From Anthoceros angustus (lineage: Eukaryota; Streptophyta; Anthocerotopsida; Anthocerotales; Anthocerotaceae), in the NCBI GenBank assembly GCA_010909165.1, contig MU008169.1, forward strand, positions 1,922,001 through 1,986,000: a DNA stretch of 64,000 bases. Reading direction: 5' to 3'. This document shows positions 11,520 to 21,797 of the stretch, in pieces; positions within the stretch are counted from its first letter, which is position 1, and each line of letters opens with the position of its first letter. The notes beneath the pieces are model-generated. The model made no database searches, had not been told where the DNA came from, and saw only the letters and a program-made list of their open reading frames with translations. A program made the position numbers and the translations under genes.

Positions 11520-12179
11520 TATAAAGAAAGAAAAGAGATGAAAAAAACATAGTCTACACCAAAAAAGAAAAAAAAAAGGATCAATCCAACAACGGCTTTG
11601 CACATTACAAAATATTTCCCGTTACAAAAAATCCGAATTTGAAACCGACGAGGTTGGAACTCAGGCCTAGGCTGTGTGGATGGCAGTATCTTGTCGGACT
11701 CATTTTTCTTGGGCAAAGTCAAGTTGATGGAATGTGGCCCGAAACAAGAGCTTCCCAATAAGTTGTTCCGCCAAAACATCGTGCCACCATAGTGTCATCC
11801 CAAGACGGCTTCGATAGACTCGATTCCGACAGAATTCCTCACCAACGTCAAACCAAGTGGAGGTTAGGGGACTGCGGGGAAGATGGTGCGCACCGCCTTC
11901 CCAGCATTTTAAGAACGCGTTAGAAAGGGGACGGACCTATTTTCAAGTGGTAACCCCTAATGAATTGGTTCATGCCCCAAAACATAAGGCATTTGAAGGA
12001 CGGAAGGTTCGAATGAAGGGATTTGTCTGAGGTTGTGCATAGAAAAGCCAAAGGAAGAACGGCAGCGAGCTCGACGATGCCCCTTTGCAGTGGACTCCTT
12101 CAGGTCCTACAAGTGTGTGCCCTACACAGAACAGAGTCCAAAGCTGCTGCTGCTGGTCTTGTTCTTGTGGTCAAGCAGT

Positions 12180-12440
12180 CAAAAAACCCTGCATGCATCG
12201 CCCAGTCCGGTACACGTTACATTCCTGTCCACAAGGCAAGTGCCCACAAGCATGTTTTTCGTGTCCCCTTCACAATCTGTGAGTGCAGCTGCTTGGCCTT
12301 CAGTGAGGGACTAGCATTTGCACAGGCCATCAGACGGCAAGAAAAAGTAACGTCGTCAGCCACAGTCAGGCCCTCCTGCTTCATCTTTCCATGCAGGGCA
12401 AGTGCCTCTTGGCCGAGCCCATAATCTGCAACCCAGCTCT
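12180..12440 (-). pseudogene. PPR gene fragment downstream of the intact PPR gene
   Basis: Minus-strand translation gives a degenerate copy of one PPR module of the neighbouring gene: GLGQEALALHGKMKQEGL, a stretch equivalent to the ACLLKAC helix, and LHSQIVKGTRK. Frameshifts break it on both sides. It is best explained as a relic of tandem duplication of the PPR gene or of one of its modules. Confidence 0.75.
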
Positions 12441-12569
12441 GTGTAAAGGGCGACCCAAATTCCAGGCCTGCACCCCCAATGCCGGATCTCCTACAGCTGC
12501 ACGTCCATTGCAGGTGAGCTCGCCGACTTCGTGACCCAGCCAGATCGGACTGGCTAGTTCTAGTTTTTC

Positions 12570-15173
12570 TCACAGTCGACCCTTACAACTGCAAGAACCA
12601 GCTGCAAATCGATGCACGCGGTAACCATCCCTTACAACTATGTCTCTCTGTTCAAGCCTTGACATGATCTCTGTGGAACTGTGGCAGTCACTGCACATGC
12701 GTAGGTTCTTTCTCACCACCAGAGGTGTCCCACTCGGAGTGTTTAAGAGACCAAACGCCAGCGCTAGCTTCTCAGCATGCCCACAAAGCACATCTTCCTT
12801 ATCCTTCTCACACAGTGGCTTCAACACCAAGTTTGTGTGAGGTACGTGGCCTCCTTCCTGCTTCAGACGTGCATTCGTGCTCTGTACCTTAAGCACAATG
12901 TCCTCTCTCCTTTCTCCCACCAAAAATGTATGTACCTGCTTATGTACCTCAATGGTCGCCACTGCAGGTTTCTTGTTTGCGCCTGCTAGCATTCTCTGTG
13001 TTTCAATCCTGTCTACATCGGTCCACCTACCTGCATCTGCATAGGTGTTGGCCATGAGCACATAGGCGGGCGATTCCTGGGGGTCCAGCCTAATAATGCT
13101 TTCAAAACACCTTATCGCCCTCTCTATATCCCCGTGACTTTTGCAGGCATTCAATAAAGACGTCAATCCCACAACATTACTTTGGCCCTCGCATGATAGT
13201 AGCATCTTCTCTGCCTCATCCAAGTGGCCTGCACGCCCAAGAAGATCAATCATGCAAACGTAATGCTCTAGAGATGGTTTCATGCCATGCTGTACAGCCA
13301 TGGAATCAAAGTGCTTGAGACCCTCATGGACCAGTCCCCCATGACTGCATGCTACTAAAAGGCAGGTAAAAGTAGCGTCATTAGGCTGAATACCGGCAAC
13401 TAACATCTCCTCAAAACAAGCTAGTGCTTTGTGACCTTCATCACAAGTACCATACCCAGATATCAGGGCGGTCCATGTCACCACATCCTTTGTGGTCATG
13501 CTGTCAAAAACCTGGCGCGCATCTTCAAGTTGACCACATTTTGCATACATGTCCACCAGGCAGTTGCCCACCAGGATGTTATCCAGAAGTCCTCGTTCCA
13601 CAATCTGTGAGTGCAGCTGCCTGCCCTTCTGTAAGGCGCCAGTGCTTCCACACGCCTTCAGAAGGCAAGCAAAAGTAACAAGGTTACCCAGAATAAGGCC
13701 TTCTTGCTCCATTTGTTCATACACAACAATCGCCTCTTGGCCGAGTCCATGCTGAGCATACCCAGCAATCAGCGCTGTCCATGTCACCACATTCTTCGTG
13801 GCCATGCCTTCAAAAACCCGGCGCGCATCTTTCAGTTCACCACATTTTGCATACATGTCCACCAGGCAGGTGCCCAACACTATGTCATCCAGCAGTCCTC
13901 TTTCCACAATCTGTGAGTGCAGCTGCCTGCCCTTCTGTAAGGCACTAGTGGTTGCACAGGCCTTCAGAAGGCAAGCAAATATAAAATCGTCAGCCAAAAT
14001 GAGGCCCTCCTCCTCCATTTGTCCATACACAACAAGTGCCTCGTGTCCGAGCCCTTGCTGGGCATACCCAGCAATCAAGGCGGTCCATGTCACCACATCC
14101 TTTGTGGCCATGCTGTCAAAAACCTGGCGTGCATCTTTCATTTCACCACATTTTGCATACATGTCCACCAGGCAGTTGCTAACAAACAAGTTAGTAGGAA
14201 TGCCACTGTGCAACACATCGCCGTGCACTTCTCTGCCTGATTCCAAGTCGGAGGCAAATGCACAAGCTTGAAGGGCAGCTACAAAGACGTGACCATTAGC
14301 CTTCACTCCTGACCTATGCATCTCACGGTACAGTCGTATGGCCTCCTTAGGTTTCCCATGTTTAGCGTGTGCAGAGATGATGGAACCCCACGTGATAACA
14401 TCTGGTGTGCCTATCCTGGTGAACACATCCATTGCTTCCTGCAGCCTACCTCCACATGCATACATGCGCAAGATATGGTTCCGCAAGTATGCATCCGACT
14501 CATACCCAAGTTTGACACTGAGATCATGAACTCGTCGCCCCACAACCAAATTCTTCTTAGCTGTACACAGTTTCAGCACAGTGCAAAACAAAGACTGAGA
14601 AATAGGAGAGTCTGTCTGCGTAAGAGTTTCTAGGGCTCCAACGGCCTCAGAAAGCTTCCCCTGCTGACATAACATGCTCACGGTTCCAGCGGTAACGATG
14701 CCCATTTCCCATCCTGCACTCCTGTCAGATTCTGGCTTATCCGAAGAGCTGGACTTGGAAGGAGAGGCAACATGACCCATCTGCATATCCAAGGAAACGA
14801 GCTGGTCATCAACCCAAGCTGGCTTAAACAGGTTGTTTAACCACAGGACCTCGCCGGACCCCTTACGCCGGAAGTCAGGCAACTGGGAGCTCTTCTTTTC
14901 TCGCCTGTTGTCCCACCACATGGTCGGGTCCAGAAAAAACTGTTGCCACAGGTAATTCTGCTCCTGGCAACGACCATCCCTGGAAAGCCCGTGCCCACCC
15001 ACACATTTTCTCGGAAGAGGAAGTGCTGGGCCCCTTACACTGCTGCACCTAGAAGCTTTGTTTGCCAGGGGTTCACTCCCAAAGATGAGGTGAGCGGGAG
15101 CTCCTCGTAGAATCCCTGTACACAAACCAATTTGTTGGGTCCAGAACGGGTCAGGTTGCCATACTGTGGCCAT
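12570..15173 (-). CDS. Pentatricopeptide repeat protein, PLS class with E and DYW domains
   Basis: Intronless 867 aa protein. PLS-DYW proteins bind organelle transcripts and edit cytidine to uridine through the C-terminal deaminase-like DYW domain. The first ~150 residues have no repeats and may hold the targeting peptide. PPR motifs follow (about 155-650), with recurrent YAKCG.LKDARQVF and DVVTWTALIAGYAQ blocks, then E/E+ (about 655-750) and DYW (about 750-867). The DYW domain keeps the deaminase signature HAE and the paired CSDCH, so zinc and catalytic residues look intact. The terminus reads CSCKGRL, where the usual ending is CSCGDYW, so the defining tripeptide is missing. Three successive modules are nearly identical and lie 303 bp apart. 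It is divergent from RPB11 (285 bp between starts). The target transcript cannot be read from sequence. Confidence 0.93.
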   Translation of the reverse strand: MATVWQPDPFWTQQIGLCTGILRGAPAHLIFGSEPLANKASRCSSVRGPALPLPRKCVGGHGLSRDGRCQEQNYLWQQFFLDPTMWWDNRREKKSSQLPDFRRKGSGEVLWLNNLFKPAWVDDQLVSLDMQMGHVASPSKSSSSDKPESDRSAGWEMGIVTAGTVSMLCQQGKLSEAVGALETLTQTDSPISQSLFCTVLKLCTAKKNLVVGRRVHDLSVKLGYESDAYLRNHILRMYACGGRLQEAMDVFTRIGTPDVITWGSIISAHAKHGKPKEAIRLYREMHRSGVKANGHVFVAALQACAFASDLESGREVHGDVLHSGIPTNLFVSNCLVDMYAKCGEMKDARQVFDSMATKDVVTWTALIAGYAQQGLGHEALVVYGQMEEEGLILADDFIFACLLKACATTSALQKGRQLHSQIVERGLLDDIVLGTCLVDMYAKCGELKDARRVFEGMATKNVVTWTALIAGYAQHGLGQEAIVVYEQMEQEGLILGNLVTFACLLKACGSTGALQKGRQLHSQIVERGLLDNILVGNCLVDMYAKCGQLEDARQVFDSMTTKDVVTWTALISGYGTCDEGHKALACFEEMLVAGIQPNDATFTCLLVACSHGGLVHEGLKHFDSMAVQHGMKPSLEHYVCMIDLLGRAGHLDEAEKMLLSCEGQSNVVGLTSLLNACKSHGDIERAIRCFESIIRLDPQESPAYVLMANTYADAGRWTDVDRIETQRMLAGANKKPAVATIEVHKQVHTFLVGERREDIVLKVQSTNARLKQEGGHVPHTNLVLKPLCEKDKEDVLCGHAEKLALAFGLLNTPSGTPLVVRKNLRMCSDCHSSTEIMSRLEQRDIVVRDGYRVHRFAAGSCSCKGRL

Positions 15174-15458
15174 CGTTCAGGTACCGCTGTCGGACGATGA
15201 GTCTAACAACAGACTACGTATGGCAGGAAGCCCAGGTACTGTATATGACCACATCATACTAGCTGACTCCGATGAGCCCGCACCCGGAGGACTTGGATGC
15301 AAGCAAGACTACACTTTTTCTTTTCTCCACATTTAAATTAAGCTCCCACAGGCTACATGCACCCTATGTTGTGGAGGGCGGGAGGAACAAACGAAGAAGA
15401 CAGTCCGGTGGTTGATCGACGAGCTTGAGGCCGGTCTGGGTGGAAGCAGCTAAGCAAG

Positions 15459-16212
15459 ATGAATGCTCCGGACAGATATGAGCGGTTTGTGGTGCCCGAG
15501 GGCATGAAAAAGTGAGTGGTCGCCAGAAGCTGCTGAATCCGCTTCTCGATTTGTTGTGTCCCAGATTGGTTGTGAATTTGATTTATGTGTTGGGCTTGTG
15601 TCGGCAGGGTGAACTATGAAAGGGACATGAAAATTATGAATGCGGCGACCTTCACTATTCAGAGGGAGGATCACACCATCGGCAACGTTGTCCGCATGTA
15701 AGGGCTTACCTGCGTTTTCTCCAGTGTGGAGATGTAGGTTTAGGATGCTGGAGCTGACGTGTTTCTGTTTGGTGCGCAGGCAATTGCACAGGGACCCCAC
15801 CGTGTTGTTTGCTGGCTACAGGCTTCCCCACCCTTTGCAGTACAAGATTACAGTGAAGGTGTTGCCCCTGATATTATGCCTTACAGTCTTGACCGGAAGT
15901 TGGGGTTTTAACGGCGGCTAGTGGGCTTTCCTCGGCTCGGTTTTGCTTGCAGATTCAAACAACCAGCCAGTCTTCGCCCATGCAGGCTTATAACCAGGCT
16001 GTTAATGACTTGGATAGGGAGCTTGAGCACCTGAAACGGGGTTTTGAGGTGCGCAGCCTGCCCTTGCAGCTGATTGTGGGACTAGGACTAGGATACATGT
16101 GCTATGCCTGCTGGTCATGACCGAAAAACGATGCCTCACCACTTACTGCTTCGGTGTTGGTGGGGAAAACCTGCAGGCCGAGGTTGCCCAGAAGACAACG
16201 GATTACTATTGA
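15459..16212 (+). CDS. RPB11: DNA-directed RNA polymerase II subunit RPB11
   Basis: Five exons: 15459-15511, 15608-15697, 15780-15858, 15953-16048 and 16177-16212. All introns are GT-AG and the model encodes 117 aa, about the family size. RPB11 pairs with RPB3 in the alpha-like assembly platform of RNA polymerase II in the nucleus. Family blocks are [47 protein letters not shown] and [14 protein letters not shown]. The last exon was placed by frame and homology, giving FE then [11 protein letters not shown]; reading through the fourth intron would end with an unrelated hydrophobic tail. A second copy lies at 52531-53285 on the other strand. Confidence 0.95.
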
Positions 16213-17814
16213 AAGGTGTGGACTGCGATGAGTTTCAGTGAAGCCTAGAGCGACTTGTCGTTGACAGGGGGCCACAGGTGCTCGACTTGCTTTCGTTTGA
16301 GTGCTTGGAATTCTGAGTTGCTCTACTTGCTTCTTTTGGGTCCTTGGAAGTTTGAGTTGGAGAGTGTGGCCATCTGAAAATGGTTGTATACTTCCCTGCC
16401 GAAGTATCAAACTGAAGTTTAACACAGGCTCGCTATTCAGGTGTGTGAGAACTTGAGGGGAGGGTATGCCCTTTTGAGTGCGGATAATTAAGACATGGTG
16501 ATTAGAACTAACCCGTAGGTTTGCAGACACCACCCTCCTGCCCTCCCTTCCCCCCTGGCCCCCACCCCTCCAAATGAAAAGGAGTGTTCCTCTTCATCTT
16601 CTTGCTTGGAGATTGGGTTATTTTCTATTTCCCTATATTTTTTGGATTGTGTGTGATTATTATTCTCCAAAGGTCACCAGCAAGAGCAGCCCGAAGGACA
16701 GTGATGTGCAAGACTGCTTGCAGCTGAGTGTCCAGAGCCATGAGAGAGTCTTCTTTGGGAATAATAGGGCCACTAGCATACTTGTTTGTAAACCTTTTGT
16801 GTATAATGGGGCCTCCTTGCCTATTGCCGCTGGTGCCTCTTTTGAGGACATTTTCAGGCTTATACCCATCAGATTTTGCTCTGCGCATGTAGGATTTTCA
16901 ACACACGGATGTCAACTCGTGTTTCATCAAACGATCGCATTCTCCCGTGAAGGAAGGAGGCTTGATCAATTCCTCAATCATCAGTTTTGCTGATCCAGGA
17001 AAGGCAGCAAGGAGCCTTTGAGTGGGGTCAGTGGCCTAAGCAGCAGCACCATCTAACATCATTTCACCCACAAACATGAAGGAAAGGTGGCTTTCACACA
17101 ACCACTGAACATCACAGGCATTGAACATCGAGAGCATTCATCCAAATGCTGCACCATGAACCAAAGGGCCTGGTCGAACCAGATGGTACTACCATTGCAA
17201 GCAGTCCTACCATCACCGTCCAACAAATCTTGGCAGATGCATTTGATGTAAGGCCTCAGCGCATTCCACCATGGCTTGTCATGGTCCTTCCCGCGCTGGC
17301 CACCAGCTTTCATGGAGCCTGTCACCCTAGCATCACCTCATCAGCCCGCATTTGGTATGCATCAAAGCATGACTTCCGGGGGCTGTTCACAAGTTGCAAA
17401 AACCCCGCCCGAGCCACATTTCCTTCCCTAGCCTTAGCCAAATAGTCTGCCAATTCATCATCACTAAGCCTACAAAGGACTTGAAAGGTTTCAATGGCAT
17501 GCTTATTTGTTTGCCTTGTTGGCTGAAGTCACATTGTTATTCATATTGCCAGGACTTTTAATTGACGTCGGAGGAACAATTCACTGTTGTACGACGAACC
17601 GGATTTGTTTATCTCGAAGTAATGTACTCCCTTGAGGGGAAACCAAATCTTTTCAGAGGTTGATAGCCCGCATTTTGCTTGGCTCCACCTTCGTTGCTAG
17701 GCAGTTTCTGCGCATGCACCGCCGACGGAAACAAGCAAGGGCTAATACATACAATCACAAAACACAAACACACACACAATTGTTGAGAGTAGGATTGGGT
17801 GTCCCAGGAACCTA

Positions 17815-18074
17815 CTAGGGGACCAATCCGGCGAAGGCTGATACATCCAGGCGGGAAGCCACACCATCGATCATGTTCTCCAACCCGTTGTGTATCACCT
17901 GGTAAGAAATCAGGCGACTGAGGTCTTGCTCATCAATGTCAGCCAGGACGGAGCTGTAGATCCTGTGCGAGCCGGGTCTTCCCATTAAATTCATTTGGAA
18001 TGAGGCATCGCAGTCGATGAACACGGCGATCTTGCTGTCGATGAAGGAGGTTTCGAGCTTCGCACGAAGGCTAT
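17815..18074 (-). other. Unassigned open frame, possible orphan exon
   Basis: An open minus-strand stretch ends at a stop codon at 17815. It includes FIDSKIAVFIDCDASFQ and YQVIHNGLENMIDGV, and a possible splice acceptor (CTACATAG) lies just upstream near 18080. The composition looks protein-like, but I do not recognise the family and found no partner exon. It lies just downstream of the STR-like gene on the same strand but in separate sequence after that gene's stop. Confidence 0.3.
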
Positions 18075-18140
18075 GTAGTTAGTTGTGTGAACACCGAAAG
18101 AGACGAGGATTAAATTAAATCAAATGAATTGGTTCCACAG

Positions 18141-18168
18141 TTTGGGGTTTGGGGTTTGGGGTTTGGGC
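18141..18168. repeat. Short (TTTGGGG) tandem repeat
   Basis: Three perfect TTTGGGG units and a partial fourth occur head to tail just beyond the stop codon of the STR-like gene. The unit resembles a telomere-type motif, but the array is too short to be a telomeric tract. Confidence 0.8.
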
Positions 18169-18186
18169 AAGGCAGGGCGTCTGGCG

Positions 18187-19168
18187 TCATTTCCGCTGGT
18201 TCTTGGAGTTGAATCGCAGGACGACGTAGAAGCAGAGGCGATAGAGCACGGCCCAAGCCAGCAGGATGAGCACGCAGTCCCAGCGCGTGAGGCGGCCGAC
18301 GCCGAGCTGGTGGAGGAGCTGGTCGCCGGTGAGGGCGCAGGCGGGATCGGTGGCATCCAGGTGCTCGTCAGCCCAGCAGCGGGGGCTATGGCCGAACTGG
18401 TTCAGCAGGAGCGCCTCGTAGGGGTACTTGATGGTGGAGAGGTAGTGAACGGGGAGCCAGTAGGGCGGGATCTGCGCGCGCGGCAGGAAGTAGCCGCAGG
18501 TGAGGAAGAAGAGCGCGGTGCAGGCGATGACGGCGGCGTAGCCCAGGATGAAGTTGGGCACCAGCGCGCTGATGAACATGACGAAGCTGTTGGTGGCCAG
18601 CAGCGAGACGTAGAGCACCAGCCAGAAGAAGGAGACGGAGCCGTCCAGGTGCAGCGCCCACCACGTGATGACGGTGTAGGTGAGCGCCTGCACGGCCAGG
18701 AAGGGCAGGTAGGTGATGACGCCGGCGATGGTGTAGGACGAGGCCCGGTACGCGTTGTGCGAGCTCTCGCGGATGAAGATGAAGCGCTCCTGGATGAAGG
18801 TGGGCACGGCGTCGTTGGAGCTGAAGAAGAAGAGGCAGACGGTGAAGATGACGAAGGACAGCAGCTGCGTGACGCCCTGGAGGGATACCGGGGTGCGCCG
18901 GAACAGCGTGGCCATCATGATCCCCATCACCGTCAGCACCATCTGCCGGGACAGGAACAGCTCCGGGGTGCGGTAGATGTTGTAGTAGTTGCGCACCATG
19001 AGGACCACCACCTCGCGGGTGAAGGGGTTGGCGAACTTGTGCCCCTCCGCTTCTTCCCACCTCCTCCCGGACTCCAGCATCTCGTACGCCCCGGGCCCCT
19101 CCGTCTCGTAGCCGGAACTGCAACTGCCCGGGCCCGCGCTGGGCGTCGGAGTAGCCGGCCGGATCTCG

Positions 19169-19203
<35 letters not shown>

Positions 19204-21007
19204 CCAGTTCCAATTCCAGTTCCGGTGCGCCTGCCCGGGCGTCCGCCCCGGGGTCTTCCCCGGCGTCCGCCCCGGGGTGCGGAGGATGTAGAGCGGGGTG
19301 CGGAGCGGGAAGCCCCCCGCGTCCAGCGGTCGGTAGTAGCTGCTGGCCAGGACCTTCGGGACGGCGCCCCCGACCCACGGGCTGCCGCGGGTCAGCGACC
19401 GGTCGTAGTCGTCGTCTTCGTCCTGCTGCTCGCTCCTTAGCGGGCTCAGGGGGGCCTCGGCCTCGGCCGGCTCCAACGCTGCCTCCAGGTGGTCCGGGCT
19501 GTGCCGGCTATACGGGCTCGTCTTCTTGCCGGGAGACTTCCTGGTGTTCGGCGCCGGCCAGATCTTGCCCGGGCTGCTGCTGCTGGCCTTGGGGAGTAGG
19601 GTCGTCGCGCCGGGCTTGATTCCGTCTTTGTTGAAGGCCACCAGCGGGTCCAGGCCCACCGTAGAGCGGTCGTATTCCTGGATCACGTCCAGGAGGTACT
19701 CGATCGGGTTCTCCCCCTTGGGCACCTCGCGCCCCAGGGCTTGCATGTGGTTCTTGAGCTGCGGCGGCGAGCCCTGGTAGATGAGCTTCCCTCTGCGCCA
19801 GGACACATTTTCTCAGAGTGAGAAGCGAGCGAGCCAGATTTGAACCCGCGACGTCAGGTCCCGAGTGTTCCGCGCAAACCCGGAGACTGGGGAGGAGAGA
19901 GATGGAGAGAGATGTGCACCTGGCCAGGATGATGAGGCGGTTGAGCAGCATCTGGATCTTGTACGAGGGCTGGTGGATGGTCATGACGATGGTGCTCCCG
20001 GCCATGGCGATGTCGTGCACCTTCTCCACCACGCTGTAGGCGCTGGAGGAGTCGAGCCCGGACGTGGGCTCGTCCAGGAAGAGCAGCGACGGGCCGTGGA
20101 TGATGTCCACCCCGATGGACACTCTGCGCCTCTCCCCGCCGGAGACTCCTCGGTGGCCCTCGTTCCCGATGTACGTGTGCTCCGCGCTCTGTCAATTTGC
20201 AAAGCAGGGACGAAGGCGGGAGGGAGGGTGAGGGAGAGCACATCCGCGGCACGTCCTCCGACACGGAACAGAAACGCATGGGTTGCACTCACAGTGAGCC
20301 CGAGCTGGTCGATGAGCTGCGCCACTCGGCTCTTCTTCTCGTCCCGGGGCATGGTGTGCGGCAGCCGCACCTCGGCCGCGAACAGGAGCGTCTCGTACAC
20401 GGTGAGCATGGGGAAGAGCTGGTCATCCTGCATGACGTAGGCGGAAATGCGCTTCATGAGGCTGCAGTTGACGGCCCGCCCCTCCACCGTGATGAGGCCC
20501 TCCAGGCTCCCGCTGGCTATTCTGCCGGCCAAGGCGTCCAGGAAGGTGGACTTGCCGGCGCCGCTTGGGCCCATGACGGCAGTCACCTGGCCCTTCGGGG
20601 CCTGCCCTGTGATGCTGCTCAGCAGGTTGATCTCCCTCGTCACCCATTCCCCGTCCCGCTTCTGCTTCGCCAGCACCGTGTAGGTGAGGTCCTCGAATTC
20701 CAGCCCCGTCCCCTTGGGCGCTGGCGCTGCGCTCCCGATCCCGCACCCACTCTCCAGCCCTGCCCGTCACATGTGCGTTAGTCTTATACCCCGAACAAAG
20801 CGAACATGGACACAAGCCAACCCAAAAAGAATCCCACCCACCGCCAGAAGCCGTATGAGCCATCTGGTCGTCGATGGTGAGCAGCGTCTCCAGCGTCTGC
20901 AGCGCATCCGCCTCAGGATGCCCGTTGTGCTGCACATGGGGATGCGGCGCCGCCGAGGCGCGCCCCAGATGGCTCATGCCTCTGCCTCGGCCGTCGTACG
21001 AATTCAT
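18187..21007 (-). CDS. STR: Half-size ABCG transporter of the STR (STUNTED ARBUSCULE) type
   Basis: Four exons: 21007-20842, 20759-20293, 20188-19920 and 19792-18187, encoding 835 aa. The order is nucleotide-binding domain then membrane domain, as in ABCG half transporters. Visible: Walker [10 protein letters not shown], signature [10 protein letters not shown], Walker [13 protein letters not shown] and the switch histidine in TIHQPS. The membrane domain (about 560-830) has [25 protein letters not shown] and [10 protein letters not shown], and the protein ends NSKNQRK. These blocks, with [18 protein letters not shown], match STR/STR2 more closely than other ABCG groups. STR proteins act as a heterodimer in the periarbuscular membrane and are needed for arbuscular mycorrhiza, probably in lipid export. 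The linker holds a Q10 run (near residue 500) and KTPGRTPG repeats. STR versus STR2 is undecided. Confidence 0.88.
19171..19200. repeat. (CTG)10 microsatellite coding for polyglutamine in the STR-like protein
   Basis: Ten uninterrupted CTG triplets on the plus strand read as ten glutamines on the coding strand. They lie in the variable linker between the nucleotide-binding and membrane domains, where length changes should be tolerated. Confidence 0.95.
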
Positions 21008-21797
21008 GGCCGCGACGTTGTTTCTCCCAAGACCCTGATCTCATTGATCGACCAGAACGCAACGCAACATTGAAAGCAACTGCGCAGCCGTGCTGTGAGT
21101 TATATGGGCCAATCCCAGCCAGCAATTCCTATCGATCAATTTGGCAGCAAGCTCTCTGGAAGTGGCAATTGCAGAGCACACGGAGAGCTGGCAGGCTCTA
21201 GACCTGCAGTAACCCAGGCAGGCGACGAAATCCACCAAGCGGGTGCGGAGGCAGGGAGGTGGCGGGCTATCTGCATCTGCAGGGTGGAGGGCAATAGCAC
21301 ACAAACATGTCACACACAAGCGACATAATCTACAAGGCGGGTCCGGAGGCAAAGTCGAGGCACTGCCGGCTGCCACGGTCGCCCTGGACGTTCCCGGCCC
21401 CACCTCGGGAGCGTCGCCCCGTAATTCTCCGATGCCCACCTCCGCATCCAAGCTCCTTATTCACCATTTGGTCTTCAGAGATCAGCCGCGCTCCCTGGAC
21501 GGGCGAGAAACAAGGTACAACAATCGATTACTTGACTTTATCCACACAGCCGGTGCACAGAACCCCCTGTTGATGCAAATGAGGAGCTTCCCGATGGGGT
21601 TTGGCAGGAAAACTACGTTCTCCGGAAGTCATTTTCGATGACTTACATAAATGGTTACAGTCATCTCCAGATAGGCGCGAGGGCGCGAGGGCCCGCGGGC
21701 CTCACAGCACGCAGCGGCCATTGCTTACCTCATCTACGCCATCCTCAAGTCACATACCATATCTTGAGGTGTTGTGCTGGAGGTCTTGTGAGCATAG
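21008..21797. other. Intergenic region with the STR-like promoter and Y3IP1 3' flank
   Basis: About 790 bp separate the 3' end of Y3IP1 from the start codon of the STR-like gene, both on the minus strand. It should contain the promoter of the transporter. I could not assign any mycorrhiza-related cis element by eye with confidence. Confidence 0.5.

Larger units (their letters stand above)
8791..12179. other. AT-rich intergenic DNA without recognisable genes
   Basis: About 3.4 kb with long A/T runs and only short random frames. The only structures noticed are an imperfect GGAATT-type minisatellite near 10.3 kb and a 73 bp tandem duplication near 11.4 kb, listed separately. Confidence 0.6.
16213..18186. 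other. Intergenic region with unassigned ORF remnants
   Basis: Downstream of RPB11, 16213-16495 is shared with the inverted second copy. Beyond it I see no recognised gene. A minus-strand stretch at about 17065-17520 reads as broken protein (blocks ETFQVLCRLSDDELADYLAK and WWNALRPYIKCICQDLL), possibly a transposon relic. A minus-strand frame at 17815-18060 could be a single exon and is listed separately. Confidence 0.45.

Noticed and set aside
16049-16120. Alternative hydrophobic C-terminus for RPB11 (reading through the fourth intron)
   Set aside because: A GT donor at 16049 and an AG before 16177 restore the family-like ending FEAEVAQK, and the paralogue has the same splice sites.
18124-19440. 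Long plus-strand open frame of 438 codons
   Set aside because: Antisense shadow of the last exon of the STR-like gene; its low-complexity acidic composition comes from GC-rich codons on the other strand.
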